Notes: generated by a model not told the origin, from the sequence alone. A DNA stretch of 64,000 nucleotides from Chlorops oryzae (GCA_020466095.1 CM035808.1:22379296-22443295), one strand, 5' to 3'; positions 47,157-58,646 are shown, counted from the first letter of the stretch. A program made the numbers and translations.

Positions 47157-48073
47157 CACGATAAGAGCTGGGGAAAAAATTCACAAAAAATGGCGAAAAA
47201 TTCGTTAAAATCCAAGAGAAAAGCTGGTCAAGTCTCCAAGCTCATTCCTCTGGAAAAGGTCCTTAAGATATTTATTTTATAGTTTGAAAATAGTGATATT
47301 TAGGGAGTTGAGTATATTTAGCACCATCGGTAAGTTTCTACTGTGGTGAGTTTCTCTTGTATGAAAAATTGTTTCCAAAACTGTGGAAACTTTGCACAAC
47401 GAATTCGGTGTGAGGAAATTTTTTAAAACTTGGCCTACGGCGTCAACCGTTTTCATACAAAAAACTATTCAAAATATCCACAAACCTATTTAAAATTAAA
47501 GCAATAATATGGGATTTAAGCAGGTGTGCAATTTTTGCACCTTCGCAAATTTTGCGTTTGTGCAAATTTTTTTGTATGGAAATAAACTTCCGCGGCGGGC
47601 AAATGTTGCATTTCGATTTTGATGGGCAAAATTTGCACCATGTTGTCGCACAAGTTTTGCACTCGTTCTTCGCAGGGTCGTTCATACAAAAGGGCAAAAA
47701 TTGTGCAAATTTTGAGCACTTCAACTTCCACAGCTGCTTGAATACCCCTAATGTTTCCCAATTAGCTGATAGCGCGTCGACTTTACACACCTAGTTCACA
47801 GGGTCGTTCATGCAAAAGTTGAAACTTTGCTAGTGGAAAATTTGCGCACTCGAATTTCCACAGCTCCTTGAATACCACTAATAATTTATTTTCGGGCCGT
47901 TTCTTCGTATAAATTTCATATAAAAATTCAATGCAAGAAAATTTTAACAAAATAGACAGAAAATATTTATTATTTGATTTTTCGGTCATTGAATTGGAGA
48001 AAATTTTCAAGAAACATCAATTACTTCAAACTCTTCAGTGTCTTAACCCCTGTTTAGCCAATTTCGGATTCGC
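47157..48073. other. Unassigned DNA with a diverged tandem duplication
   Basis: CAGGGTCGTTCATACAAAAG (47674) recurs as CAGGGTCGTTCATGCAAAAG (47798). TTCCACAGCTGCTTGAATACC (about 47727) recurs at about 47859. The repeats are spaced 124-132 bases and rich in TTTGC(A/G)CA words. No gene is supported. Confidence 0.5.
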
Positions 48074-48340
48074 TCATGCTCTTCCTGAGGTATGGGTATG
48101 TGATCTCAGTACCCTCCTGCAGGCATTCGGATCCAGGATCATGTCATCGCTGAGACCCACCATCCTTTGCTGCTAATTTCTTCAACTCACAGATTCACGT
48201 ATTGTTTGGTCTGCCTCTCCTCCGGCCGTTCCCTGAAACAGCGGTGGATACTGATTACCCTTTTTGCGGGGTTCTTCGGCGGTCGCCTTTGAACGTGGCA
48301 ATACCATCGCATCTGACATCACTTCATCGCTTTCAATGCA
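48074..48340 (-). pseudogene. LINE reverse-transcriptase C-terminal remnant
   Basis: On the minus strand the pieces MRWYCHVQRRPPKNPAKR, RPEERQTKQYV and GLSDDMILDPNACRRVL appear in the order usual for the C-terminal tail of RTE-like and related non-LTR reverse transcriptases. The pieces lie in different frames and the last ends in TGA. It is decayed and lacks visible ends. Confidence 0.6.
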
Positions 48341-48438
48341 ATTTTCGTTATGTTTAGGTCAATGTTTTCCGAGCCGTAATTATGATTATGATTGTAGATT
48401 AACCTATTTACCAACTACTCTATCATAATTACCATTAA
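48341..48438. other. Short AT-rich spacer
   Basis: Nothing is seen between the LINE remnant and the hAT-type MITE. Confidence 0.4.
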
Positions 48439-48446
48439 TTCATCAC

Positions 48447-48687
48447 CAGGGCTAGGATTTTGTTGCTTTTATAAATCTAAAGCATACTTTATGGGGCAAA
48501 ATTTTTTCTTACCAATATTTTGCGAATAAGTTAAAGGAAGTTGAACTTCAAACCACTTATCAAACTTCAAAAAAATTCATATTGAAATTAAAAATCGATT
48601 TGAGTCTTTACTTTAAGCGAGTTGAAAAAAATTTGTACTCCATAAAGTATGCTTTAAATTTATAAAAGCAACAAAATCCGAGCCCTG
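48447..48687. mobile_element. hAT-type MITE, CAGGGCT family, copy 2
   Basis: 241 bp with inverted ends of about 50 bp starting CAGGGCTAGGATTTTGTTGC on the left and CAGGGCTCGGATTTTGTTGC on the right, flanked by a perfect 8-bp duplication TTCATCAC (48439-48446 and 48688-48695). Confidence 0.9.
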
Positions 48688-48695
48688 TTCATCAC

Positions 48696-50287
48696 TTTCA
48701 AAAAGTCCTCATCCGATGAAACACATAAGCAAAGCTTTGGCGAACTGCTCAATTCAATAAATTGTTAGAAATTCCTCTCGTTCGAAATGGGAATACACAA
48801 AGCGCTTGCAACAAGATGTAAGCTAGGAAGCTATTCTCTCAAGGTCTGTTTACTAATGGATTGGAATCTAAGAACATTTCCACAAGGAAACCAACGAACA
48901 ACAACTAATTAAAATATACATTTACACAACAAAACAAAAGAACACATACACAGCACAGCATAGCACAGAATCCTTGAAGTTGGAGTCACGTAAAACTTTC
49001 GATTGCATTCATTGACCGGCAGGAGGAAGAAGTTCAATTTCGTTTTTTGTTCTTTTATTTTTTCTGGCTTTCTGAAAGACATGAGTAGTCTGTCACTAAA
49101 CACTTCTGATGCTTCGTCATTTGCAAGCTTTACATTCCACTTACAATAGTTATTTGCTATACCATTACGATTACTGCACTCAAATTTGCTATATGCTCAA
49201 AGGAATGCAATTTTCTCGGTGCTTCAAAAAGATTCCGATTCCGATTCGGATTCCCATTCCGATTTGAATGCCATTCTTCAGTTCCATGCGGCGGCGAGTC
49301 CATGCAGGGACTACAAAATATTCGAATTCTCGATCTGTCATTGACAAATGCGTTCAAACAGTCGGTCGGTCGGTTGGTCGGTCGGTTCGAAAGGATGGTT
49401 GGTCGTTCGGTTGGTCGAGGGGTCGAAAAATGCAACTGCTTGCATTGAATGCACAAGCAAACTCAAACGCAGGACACAGAAAGCCGGAAGCCGGAAACCG
49501 GAAACCACAGCAACACACTTGCATACAGGTCGAACGTGCTCGAAGTGACGCTGCATTTTTCACATTTAAATACTTTTCTCTATCCTTTTTTTTTTATTAT
49601 TATTTTATTTATTTCATTGTTGTGGTTTCTCCATGAATGTGTCAAAAGAAACAAACCAAACTGAAGATCATATCACAGTGGAGAAATCAAAAATTTTTTC
49701 TCTATGCGGATGCCATATCAAGAACAAATACATTTTAAGGAATTTGCCTTAGTGAAGAGAGAAAATAAATCAATTTAAAATATGCCCCATAAAATCGTGA
49801 GCAACTTTAAGACAGGCCATTTTTGTTTATACTTAAAAATGGCTTTCCTCTTGCCTTTTGAGCTTCGGACGAGCGAAATATGCGTGGATTCATACAATTG
49901 AGTGTGAAATTTTCAAAATTAAAGTTTATTGGCATTTTGTATTTTAACAAATTAGATTTGTTTATAAAAACAAAGCCATTGAGAGTGCAGAATAATAAAA
50001 TTTAAGCGCGCACAAGTAAATAAAGTTTAGTTTTTTGTGGTAAATGTTTTTATTATTTTCCAAGGTTTTATGGTCGGTACACTCAATAAGCTCAAGAAGG
50101 TGAAATGTTTTTATGGGAAATAAAAATAAATTGCTTTATAAAAAAAACTATAAAATTTCAAAGGAAAGATTTGGATTAAGGAGAAGAGGGTTTTTGAATA
50201 CTGAAGCTGGATAAATTTCATCAAAGAGAACGTCGATTCGGGACTGTAGCTACAATGAAGGTCCCACCTGCCAAATTGTGATCATGG
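48696..50287. other. Unassigned DNA with a GTCG-rich patch
   Basis: GTCGGTCG/GGTTGGTC repeats at 49361-49426 and CCGGAAGCCGGAAACC words at 49482-49505. Overlapping frames on both strands here are repeat-driven. No gene is supported. Confidence 0.4.
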
Positions 50288-50520
50288 CACGCTCTGTATC
50301 GAGGGTATGCTACGATCATCCCTGCGAGTGTAGCACCCAAAACAACTCGAAAGGGCCCATATAAAAAGTTACGGAAAATATCAGCCCCGTAAGAAGATCA
50401 GGTATAACCTTGTCCGCCAGTATGTTTTCTGCCTGTCTGAATACAATTTGCTTACAAAAGTAGTAGAGATTCAGTGACGAAATTCGAAATATGTTTCGCT
50501 ATATGTAAATTGGAGAAGTA
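50288..50520 (+). mobile_element. HINE family A, strongly decayed copy
   Basis: CACGCTCTGTATCGAGGGTA, then GTAGCACCCAAAACAACTCG and GATCAGG...CTTGTCCGCC...TGCCTGTCTG follow the order of family A landmarks. The right end is not recognisable. Confidence 0.5.
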
Positions 50521-51550
50521 ATGATATTACAGAACAGATTGAACCATTTTTTTGGCATTTCAAATTCTGGAGTGTGCTATAAAAAACTACAGAGATTTCT
50601 ATCTGGAACATCTGGACAAAAGGTTGAGATGAAAAGACCACATTCAAGCCAAAAGAAAGCAGCGCACAATAAAAATCAAACAAATGGACAAAATCGTTAC
50701 GTAATATTGAAAATAAATTGCTTTTGTACAAAGCCATTCTTGGTCCCATATGAGCATATGGGATTCAGCTTTGGGGTACGGCTAGTAACTCATTTATAGA
50801 AATTTTGCAGCGCTATCAATCGAAAACCTTGGTTTATACATAAAAATGCCCATCCATAGAGATTGAGAGGATACTAACGCTAAGGATAAAATAAATATGA
50901 TAAGTTTAGATTATCTTTCTAGATTAGGTTACCATACGAGTCCGCTAGCAATAAGCTTACTAGATCTACCATTTAGAAAGTAGAATATCCCAGTAAGAAA
51001 TTGGGTCATTCAAGAATTAATCTTGGAGTGCTCCTTTTAGGGCAATGGATTACTCCACAAGTCTCTGAGCTTCATGCATTTTGTACTCCTTTTTAGCATT
51101 GCATGTCCTTACGGGCGAGCAATCCTTTTGAGCTCCCAATGGAGATCAAAAAGACTACTCTTTTTAACCTCCGAATGGAGGACAAGGAGAGTAATAGCAA
51201 ATAGTGAGTAGTCTTTTGAATCTCCTGAATGAGCGAAAATGGATTAATATTTTATAGCTTCAGAAAGAGCACAAATAGAGCAATATTTTTGACTCAAAAA
51301 ATTTTATTTTTCGGTTTTTGAGTATTTTTATAATAAATATTTTTATATTCTAATGGCGATCAAACAGAGCACTCTTTTCGACCTCGAAATGGAGGACAGA
51401 GAGAGCAATAGCGCAAAGTCAGTAATCTTTTCTATCTCATGAGAGAGCAAGATATTCCAATTGATTTAAGTATTTAATTTCAAATATCTTTGGTTCCGTA
51501 TTCACAATTTCAAATATTTTTTTTTAATGATTATTTCCTGTTTTTAATTC
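50521..51550. other. Unassigned DNA with a diverged direct repeat
   Basis: A block at about 51140-51225 (AATGGAGATCAAAAAGACTA, CCGAATGGAGGACAAGGAGA) recurs diverged at about 51352-51435. It probably belongs to an unrecognised repeat. Confidence 0.4.
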
Positions 51551-51551
51551 C

Positions 51552-51610
51552 ACCTGTTGTGGGATTTGAACCTCGGAACTCTTGATTCCTAGTCATGTGC
51601 TCACTCATAT
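51552..51610 (-). repeat. tRNA-like sequence, probable SINE or tRNA remnant
   Basis: On the minus strand it has B box GAGGTTCAAATCCC and an A-box-like ATGAGTGAGCACATG at tRNA-like spacing. The acceptor stem is not preserved. Confidence 0.35.
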
Positions 51611-52252
51611 ACAAGTTTACAAGTTTATAGTAGGGGAGCCCAAGAGGGGATTTTTGCAGTAACTCGAGCGTGTCAGAAAATAATATGGGGAGAAAGCTTG
51701 CACCCTGTTATATGGCCTCACCATATATGAGCGCTCAATATTGGGGTGTACGTTGAGGGCAGCCCGTCAGAATAGTAAAAAAAAATCGATCCTCTGAAAA
51801 ACTCGAGCGCGTCAGATTAAGAGAAGGTAAGTTAAGTAGATGTTAAAAAGTGTATATTTCAATTCTCTGACAATTTGAGCGTGGCATAGAGAAATAGGTG
51901 ATTACCAAAGTTGCAGAAAAAAAAACGTCACCTCGAAATACTCGAGCGCGATTGGTTTTTTTTTTGAAGGAAATCCTTTAAGGATCACGAAAAACATATA
52001 ATCTGACGTTTTTCGTGGGGCAAAGTAGGAAAAAATGGCACATGTAATCGCAAGCTTTGTAGTGTATTCAAATGATTTTGGGAAATTAAAAATTTGTATT
52101 CCGTGTCAATAAAGAGCTTTTAAAACTGAAAAACTGTGAATCGCGAATCCTTTTCGTTTTCTTTTTCTCTCTCTCTCTCTTTATAACAGGTTGGCTGATA
52201 AGTCCCCGGTCTAACAAAGAAAAACACATTTTTTTGTCAAAATTCGTTTTTA

Positions 52253-53834
52253 TTATTCAACATAGTTCCCTTCAAGAGCGATACAACGATTATAACGACC
52301 TTCCAATTTTTTGATACCATTTTGGTAGTACTCCTTCGGCTTTGCCTCAAAATAGGCCTCAGTTTCGGCGATCACCTCTTCATTGCAGCCAAATTTTTTC
52401 CCTGCGAGCATCCTTTTGAGGTCTGAGAACAAGAAAAAGTCGCTGGGGGCCAGATCTGGAGAATACGGTGGGTGGGGAAGCAATTCGAAGCCTAATTCAT
52501 GAATTTTTGCCATCGTTCTCAATGACTTGTGGCACGGTGCGTTGTCTTGGTGGGACAACACTTTTTTCTTCTTCATATTGGGCCGTTTTGCCGCGATTTC
52601 GACCTTCAAACGCTCCAATAACGACATATAATAGTCACTGTTGATGGTTTTTCCTTTCTCAAGATAATCGATAAAAATTATTCCATGCCCATCCCAAAAA
52701 ACAGAGGCCATTACTTTGCCAGCGGACTTTTGAGTCTTTCCACGCTTCGGAGACGGTTCACCGATCGCTGTCCACTCAGCCGACTGTCGACTGGACTCAG
52801 CAGTGTAGTGATAGAGCCATGTTTCATCCATTGTCACATATCGACGCAAAAACTCGGGTGTATTGCGAGTTAACAGCTGCAAACACCGCTCAGAATCATC
52901 AACACGTTGTTGTTTTTGGTCAAATGTGAGCTCGCGCGGCACCCATTTTGCACAGAGCTTTTTCATATCGAAATATTGATGAATCATATGACCAACACGT
53001 TCCTTTGATATCTTTAAGGCCTTTGCTATCTCGATCAGCTTCATTTTACGGTCATTTAAAATCATTTTGTGAATTTTTTGATGTTTTCCTCGGTAACCAC
53101 CTCTTTCGGGCGTCCACTGCGTTCACCGTCCTCCGTGCTCATTTCACCACGCTTGAATTTGGCATACCAATCAATTATTGTTGATTTTCCTGGGGCAGAG
53201 TCCGGAAACTCCTTAATCAGGCAAGTTTTTGCTTCCACTGTATTTTTTCGCTTCAGAAAACAGTATTTTATGCAATTCGACATCATAATAGGCCTATTAT
53301 GATGTCGATTTTAAAGTCATAATGAAGCATATTATGACACTAGATTTGAGAAAGTATAAAAAAAATTTTAAAACAAACAAAAAGCATGGCATACTACCAG
53401 GGTTTGTAATGAATTTCAAAGCGTGCAATAATAAATTTCAAAACGCACGCATTTCAAAAAATACAAGGCAAGGTGTGCAATAATAAATTTCAAAATGCAC
53501 GCATTTCAAAAACTACAAGGCAAAAATAAGCAAAGCATACTACGAAGTTGTATAATAAAGAATTTCAAATTATGAATCTGTCAAATAAAAATAAAAATTT
53601 TCTTCACAAAAAAACCGTTTTCTTAAATTTAGGTTAAAATCTAGTTTGAAATCTTATTGCATAAAATATTGTTCGGCACTCGTGTCGAAACTCAGCTTTT
53701 TTCGCACTCGTGGTATTGTAAAACTCGGCTGCGCCTCGTTTTACAACATTTACCACTCGTGCAAAAAAAAGCTTCATTTCGACACTTGTATCGAAAATAT
53801 CTATTATCAAAACACGAAATTCCTTTTTTTCCAT
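52253..53834 (-). pseudogene. mariner transposase, disrupted, copy 2
   Basis: The same transposase as copy 1, with the catalytic VTMDETW, HQDNAPCH and SPDLAPSDFFLF motifs and the AYFEAKPK residues that copy 1 has lost. The first ten or so codons (start at 53834) are cut from the rest by the 532-bp insertion. A one-base deletion near 53070 (in the run preceding FTK/FHK) then shifts the frame. The A-run that breaks copy 1 is intact here, so the two copies were inactivated by independent lesions. Confidence 0.93.
53272..53803. mobile_element. 532-bp foldback-rich insertion in mariner copy 2
   Basis: Bounded by TTAT (53268-53271 and 53804-53807); copy 1 supplies the uninterrupted sequence TTTTATCAAAACACG. 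It contains a perfect 32-bp palindrome (53277-53308, centre AGGCCT), a tandem pair of about 60-bp units (GTGCAATAATAAATTTCAAA at about 53425 and 53479), and a second foldback with arms of about 55 bp around TCGGCTGCGCCTCG (53675-53790). There are no terminal inverted repeats and no ORF of note. The class is unknown. Confidence 0.75.
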
Positions 53835-54639
53835 TTTTTTGACAATAACAAAAGTTGCTTCACAAAAGACGCTCTATCTCACAAACTAATTGACTTACAG
53901 ACGTCAAATTTTGACACGAATCATTTGAAGGTTGCCACTATATAAAAATAATATGCATTTAATACTAGCGACGCCATCTATGTGTCAGACCGGAGACTTA
54001 TCAGCCAACCTGTTAATTCACTACATATAGATTGTTTTTTTTACATCTAATAATAAAAAGAAACGAAAGAAAAATTTGGTCTTTAAATTGTCAGATTAAC
54101 AATAGTCCTCCATGTAATTGTCAGATTATCATTCAGGGCGACTTAGACACTAAGTTGATCCCTCTACATAAAAATCTGATGCGCTCGAGTATCTCAAGGT
54201 TACCGTTTTTTTTTTTACATTTTCAAAAATTATTCCTGAGCTTTGGCCATCTCCAAAACGTCAGTCATTGAAATAGGACACTTTTAGGAGTCCACTAAAC
54301 ATTCATTGTGAATATCTGACACGCTCGAGTAACTGTTTTTTTTTCTTTTTTTTTTCCACCTCTATTTATGGCCAACCACCTCCAATTAAACGTCAGATTA
54401 ATATATATTGGTTATCAGGAACATAAAGCGCGTTTACTGTATTAATGTCTGACGCGCTCGAGTATTGCAATGTGTCCATTTTTTTTACATTTTTGACCAT
54501 TCTTACACGCTTTCATTCCCATTCAAATGGAAAACTTTACATATCCTTTTTTTGTTTAAGAACGTAAACTTCACAATCCAATAAGTTTCCATGACGCTCT
54601 AGTAATTGAAATTTTAGCATCTCGGGCTCCCCTACTATA

Positions 54640-56247
54640 AAATTCAAACTGAATTTTAATTAATTTTGATTTCGTATTGCTCCGAATGGATGAAGAATTC
54701 ATTCCTCCTTCATTGCTCGATTTTCGCTTTGAACCTAATTTTCTGGGAATTTGATTTAACACTGACAACAATTTGAGTATTGCACTTAAAGAAGACGAAT
54801 CTCAATTGAGTTCCTAATTTTATCGTAGACTTTGCTTATTATTAAGAGATTAATAGATTGCAAATAAAAATAAAATGAAAAATAAAAAACATTTCCATTA
54901 TAATTTGAATGAAGACTGAGACACAACGCCGCTGATGATTGAAGCTGCAAGGGCTTCTAAATCGAACTCAAAGAGAATTAATTTACCAGCAGACGCACCT
55001 TGTTATATCGATAATCATCCTCCTTCCATATCCAAACCTTATTTATTGTCTGGCTTGGCACAAATAGCACGGCTCTTCTCAACAAATTCCTACCGAGTCT
55101 TTTGCTCTATTCCAATTGTAAGATCTGCATAATTAACCTATATTTATTGACTTCTTGTAGTGTTCTTCAAGCACAATTGAGCCCATTCGAAAATTAAATG
55201 AGAACATAAAAAGAAAAATTGAGGGTATCCGGGTGCTGACCCGCTGATCAAAAACTTTTCTAATCGATGAAATCATGTTGCCTGCATAAATAAAAACGCG
55301 AAGATTTTCTTCAAAATTTTTGAGGAAGCATTTTCCCAGCAATAAAACGAGAATCACTTCGTCCATTTAATGCTAATGATTTTTAACTTTCCAGTGGGCC
55401 GAACTGTGCGCTGTGCACTCAAAAGATTTGTTTGTTATTGGAAACACGAATCTTCGGCGTCGCATGTGGTTTTATTTCGAACGTAAAAAAAAACCCCACA
55501 ATGTTCTGTTTAGCTTTAAAAGTGTATTTACACGAAAATGTTTGTTTTTTATTTCGAATGTCTTCGGCATGTCTGGCTGCAGGAATTTTTAGACTTTCTC
55601 CTGGTTAGTACGATCCCAACCGCGTGGTCAACTTCTTGCTTCGCGCGTGTTCTATTTTATTGCATATTCTTTTCGGCTAGTTCGGAAAGTAAGAATATAA
55701 AAATAAAAATTTTGCAAAGAAGTTCGAAAAGAAGGCTTTCTTTTTTTTTGCTTTGAAATTGTGTAAATTGAATTAAAAAGTTTTCCAAAATAAAATTTAA
55801 AAAAAATTTATAAATAAAAAAAAATTATTAAAAATAAAAGAAATTTCGGTGAGTATAAAATAATTGATTAGAATTTATTTAAAAATAAATAAATGTCTTA
55901 GACCTTCAGAAGATTTCCCTCGAAAACTTGAACTTGAACGTCACACTTCGAATGTTTTCTGACGTGTTCGGGGGTCGTAAAATTTTTGATATTTGAAATT
56001 ATGTAAAAAAAAAAAAATTACAAAACAAGGAAACAATTCGAATTCAAAGTCAAATAGAAAAGTTTCGAAAAAGTTGAAAGAACTTTTTGATTTAGCGTTG
56101 GCAAGCATCCAGAATTGGATGAGACGAATTTTAAGGGCTTGCTTTAAATTTGTTTTTATATGAAAATCCGATCCGAAAAATATACCTAATCCTGTCTTCA
56201 TGTTTAAACGACGAACTTTTTATTTCAAATATGTAGTGACAAAGAAA
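54640..56247. other. Unassigned AT-rich DNA
   Basis: A/T runs near 55795-55840 and 56007-56019. No gene is supported. Confidence 0.4.
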
Positions 56248-56818
56248 TTTTTACGCCGAACACACCCTGTTTCGAAGGTATACTGCGTTTGTGCGGTTGT
56301 GTATAACACCTGGAACCAGTCGAGATAGACCATAGAAAATGTACTTAGAAGTGATCAACGTTACCAGGAGATTCGATTTATCCATGTCCATCTGCCTGTC
56401 TGTCTGTCCGCATACAGTTTTCTTACCGAAGGAGCTGAGCTATCTTGACGGAATTTGGTATGCGTGCTCACGGGGACATCCGTAAGAACAGGTTCGAGAA
56501 TGGACCCGATCGGACCATTTTTAGGCTCTGTGCCAAAGACTGAGTTTTTCCAGATATTTCACTGAAATTTGACATTCGAGCTTATATTACAGCTGCCGAT
56601 GAGATTTCCAATCAAGAGAGGGCGTGATATAAGGGCGGTATTCACAAAGGAAAATTAGTCATATGAGGCCCAAATTGTCTTGAAAATATCACTTTGGTCT
56701 AATGGCTGCTGTCTTAATGCCTGTTTCAAAAAATATTCAACCTTATGTAGCCAACACTTCGTCTGTACCGGGTATTGTATTGTCAGGTTCTCCTGGCTGT
56801 AACATTCTTACTTGTTTT
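56248..56818 (+). mobile_element. HINE family A, copy 4
   Basis: It starts TTTTTACGCCGAACACACCC, keeps GTACTTAGAAGTGATCAACG, a short CTGTCTGTC array at about 56396-56407, and the CGGGGACATCCGTAAGAACA and GAGGGCGTG blocks. It ends with a decayed hairpin TCAGGTTCTCCTGG and CTTACTTGTTTT. Confidence 0.8.
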
Positions 56819-57386
56819 TATATCATTTTAAATTCATGATATTTTGTTTTTTGCTGCTCTTGACTGCTTTTGGTGACAATTAAAAATATTTCATGCTGTC
56901 AAAAATTTAAGAATGGCTCCGTCGATTTATATGCTTCTGATAATGATACTCGTACTGTGCTTGTTACATCAATGATTATAATAGGTACTTTAAATATTTT
57001 GTCATCGCCTCAAAACAAACAAGTAATAATTTAATGTTCAAAGTTCATACAGTTACTTCCTGCTAGATTTTGTATCAAATTCATCATAGTCTTGGATGCT
57101 AAAATGAAATGATCGACCGGCAATTAAAAGCAATACTTAAAACAGTCAATTTTTTCACTATACATATTTCCACCCTATTCGAAGCTGTGCAATTCATGCA
57201 TATCCAGGAACAAAGCTTTTCTGGCTAGTTAAAAATGCCATTCTAGTATTCAATCCGTTGCATTTCTATTTACTGAGTTCGAAATGCTCTCCTAGACCGA
57301 CTCTATAACGTGTCCTGCTTCACATTCATTCCACTTCAAATCGAAGCCCGGCCTTTCTCAGCTGAGGCCCGCAATTAACTAATTTA
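56819..57386. other. Unassigned AT-rich DNA
   Basis: I see no gene or bounded repeat. Confidence 0.4.
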
Positions 57387-58204
57387 CAGCCGAATTTCTC
57401 TTTGAGTGACCGATGAAAAACATTCCATACAGAGAGAATTCATTATAAGGAGACAAAAAGGCGCTAAAAATGTAGCAAAAAATCCTTCAGAAGATTCGCT
57501 ATAGTAAGAAATTCGAGGTCCTAGAAATTCATTAGAAGAGTTCGTTATAGAGCAGTGTCGGCCAAATTTCAATTACCCAAGCACATGTGCTTGGAAGACT
57601 TTCTGCCGACGCAGCAGTCGCACACGTATAGCGTATACCGATTTGTGCGAAAACCGGTCTGGCTGCGTTCGTGTGTGTAAAAAACAACCCTGCAGGAAGC
57701 CTGTCGCCATATGGCCCCATGTCTATACTGACGTCAATATGGACAAGAGAACTAGTTCCAACTTCAACAGTATTTATAGGCGGTCTCATTAGAGAAACTG
57801 TACTGTTAAGAGGTATAGTTCATCTTTATTGACCATATCAACAACGTGTCTCCTTATAAAGCGAAAGAGTACTACTTTGGTCTACATAATAGTACCGACG
57901 TCAATAATTTGTCAATAATTTGTCAATAGTTCGTCAATAGTTTTTCGGTCTACTGTTGACATTCAATGACAACTGAATGTTAAATGTCAATAACGCAAAG
58001 CATTGCGACGGGTATAACTTGTCAGTAGTACTGTTGACGCAGTCAGTAGAGAAAGAGTATAGATTCACTATTGACATTTCCTGCAGGGAAACTTCGTCAA
58101 TGCAAATCAGAGTAGCTCACAGCGAAGTCGACAGCGCATTCACACACACAATTATGAATGTTTACGTATAGGTTTGGCCATCACTGTTATAGAAATTTCG
58201 ACTG
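57387..58204. mobile_element. Tc1/mariner-type MITE interrupted by a hAT MITE
   Basis: CAGCCGAATTTCTC opens and ATTTCGACTG closes the element, with TA on both sides (57385-57386 and 58205-58206). It is the inverted paralogue of the 186-bp element at 62082-62267, sharing AGAAGATTCGCTATA and TCGAGGTCCTAGAAATTC. A hAT MITE was inserted at 57553-58186. Confidence 0.75.
57553..58186. mobile_element. hAT-type MITE (CAGTG..GGCCAAA ends)
   Basis: 634 bp, ends CAGTGTCGGCCAAA and (from the right) CAGTGATGGCCAAA. The 8-bp duplication is TTATAGAG at 57545-57552 and TTATAGAA at 58187-58194 (7 of 8). The paralogue at 62.1 kb gives the empty site TTATAGAGATTTTCGACTG. GTCAATA-type words recur in the right half. 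Confidence 0.9.
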
Positions 58205-58306
58205 TATTACGTGTTTGATAAGTCGGAATAGGTCTTTTGATGTTTAATTGTGTTAAATAAGGTGTACTTAAGATCTTAAAAAAATTATTGTTAGACTGCT
58301 GCTTTA

Positions 58307-58450
58307 GGCTGAGAACACACCAGTCAAGAAAAATCCTTTTCTTTCTTAGTCAATCCCGTTTCGTTTTGACTGATCTGGTGTCTGATAAGACACAATGTAC
58401 TGTTGTTTTTGAAATCGTTTTGTTTCGTTTGATCTGGTGTGTTCTCAGCC
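58307..58450. mobile_element. Harbinger/Tourist-like MITE, 144 bp
   Basis: The inverted ends read GGCTGAGAACACACCAG on both sides, flanked by TTA (58304-58306 and 58451-58453). Confidence 0.85.
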
Positions 58451-58517
58451 TTAGAGAAGTTATTGAATATAAATACTTAATTGACTTACTTTTTTATACA
58501 GAATTTTTTTACATTTA

Positions 58518-58643
58518 GGTCCATTTGCTACTGTTCCGGTTAAAGTTTTTGGTTACGATATCCCCTCAAAATGTCAAAATTTTCATAAATTTTTTTTGTT
58601 TTTTGGAACGAAAAAATTTAATCGGAAAAGTAGCAAACGGGCC
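58518..58643. mobile_element. Harbinger/Tourist-like MITE, 126 bp
   Basis: The ends are GGTCCATTTGCTACTGTTCC and, from the right, GGCCCGTTTGCTACTTTTCC, flanked by TTA (58515-58517 and 58644-58646). Confidence 0.85.
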
Positions 58644-58646
58644 TTA

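Larger units (their letters stand above)
52186..54013 (-). mobile_element. mariner, irritans subfamily, copy 2, with its own insertion
   Basis: It has the same terminal repeats as copy 1 (ACAGGTTGGCTGATAAGTCC), flanked by TA (52184-52185 and 54014-54015). It is 1828 bp because a 532-bp segment (53272-53803) plus a 4-bp target repeat interrupts it near the transposase start. It is inserted in the TIR element at 51630-54635. Confidence 0.95.
51630..54635. mobile_element. TIR transposon with mirrored 16-bp motif arrays, holding a mariner
   Basis: The ends are GTAGGGGAGCCC and, inverted, GGGCTCCCCTAC, flanked by TATA (51626-51629 and 54636-54639). In each arm the motif ACTCGAGCGYGTCAG or a decayed form occurs four times. 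Left arm: 51661, 51800, 51872 and 51939. Right arm, complemented: 54176, 54316, 54449 and 54589. The outermost copies lie 31 bases from each end. A mariner (52186-54013) splits the element; without it about 1.18 kb remains, with no coding capacity. The superfamily is unknown to me. Confidence 0.75.

Noticed and set aside
47443..47794. Overlapping frames of 80-115 codons on both strands
   Set aside because: Shadow frames over a diverged tandem duplication, with no conserved motif.
49157..49664. Several overlapping frames rich in Arg/Thr/Pro
   Set aside because: Driven by GTCG and CCGGAA repeats; frames are open on both strands at once.
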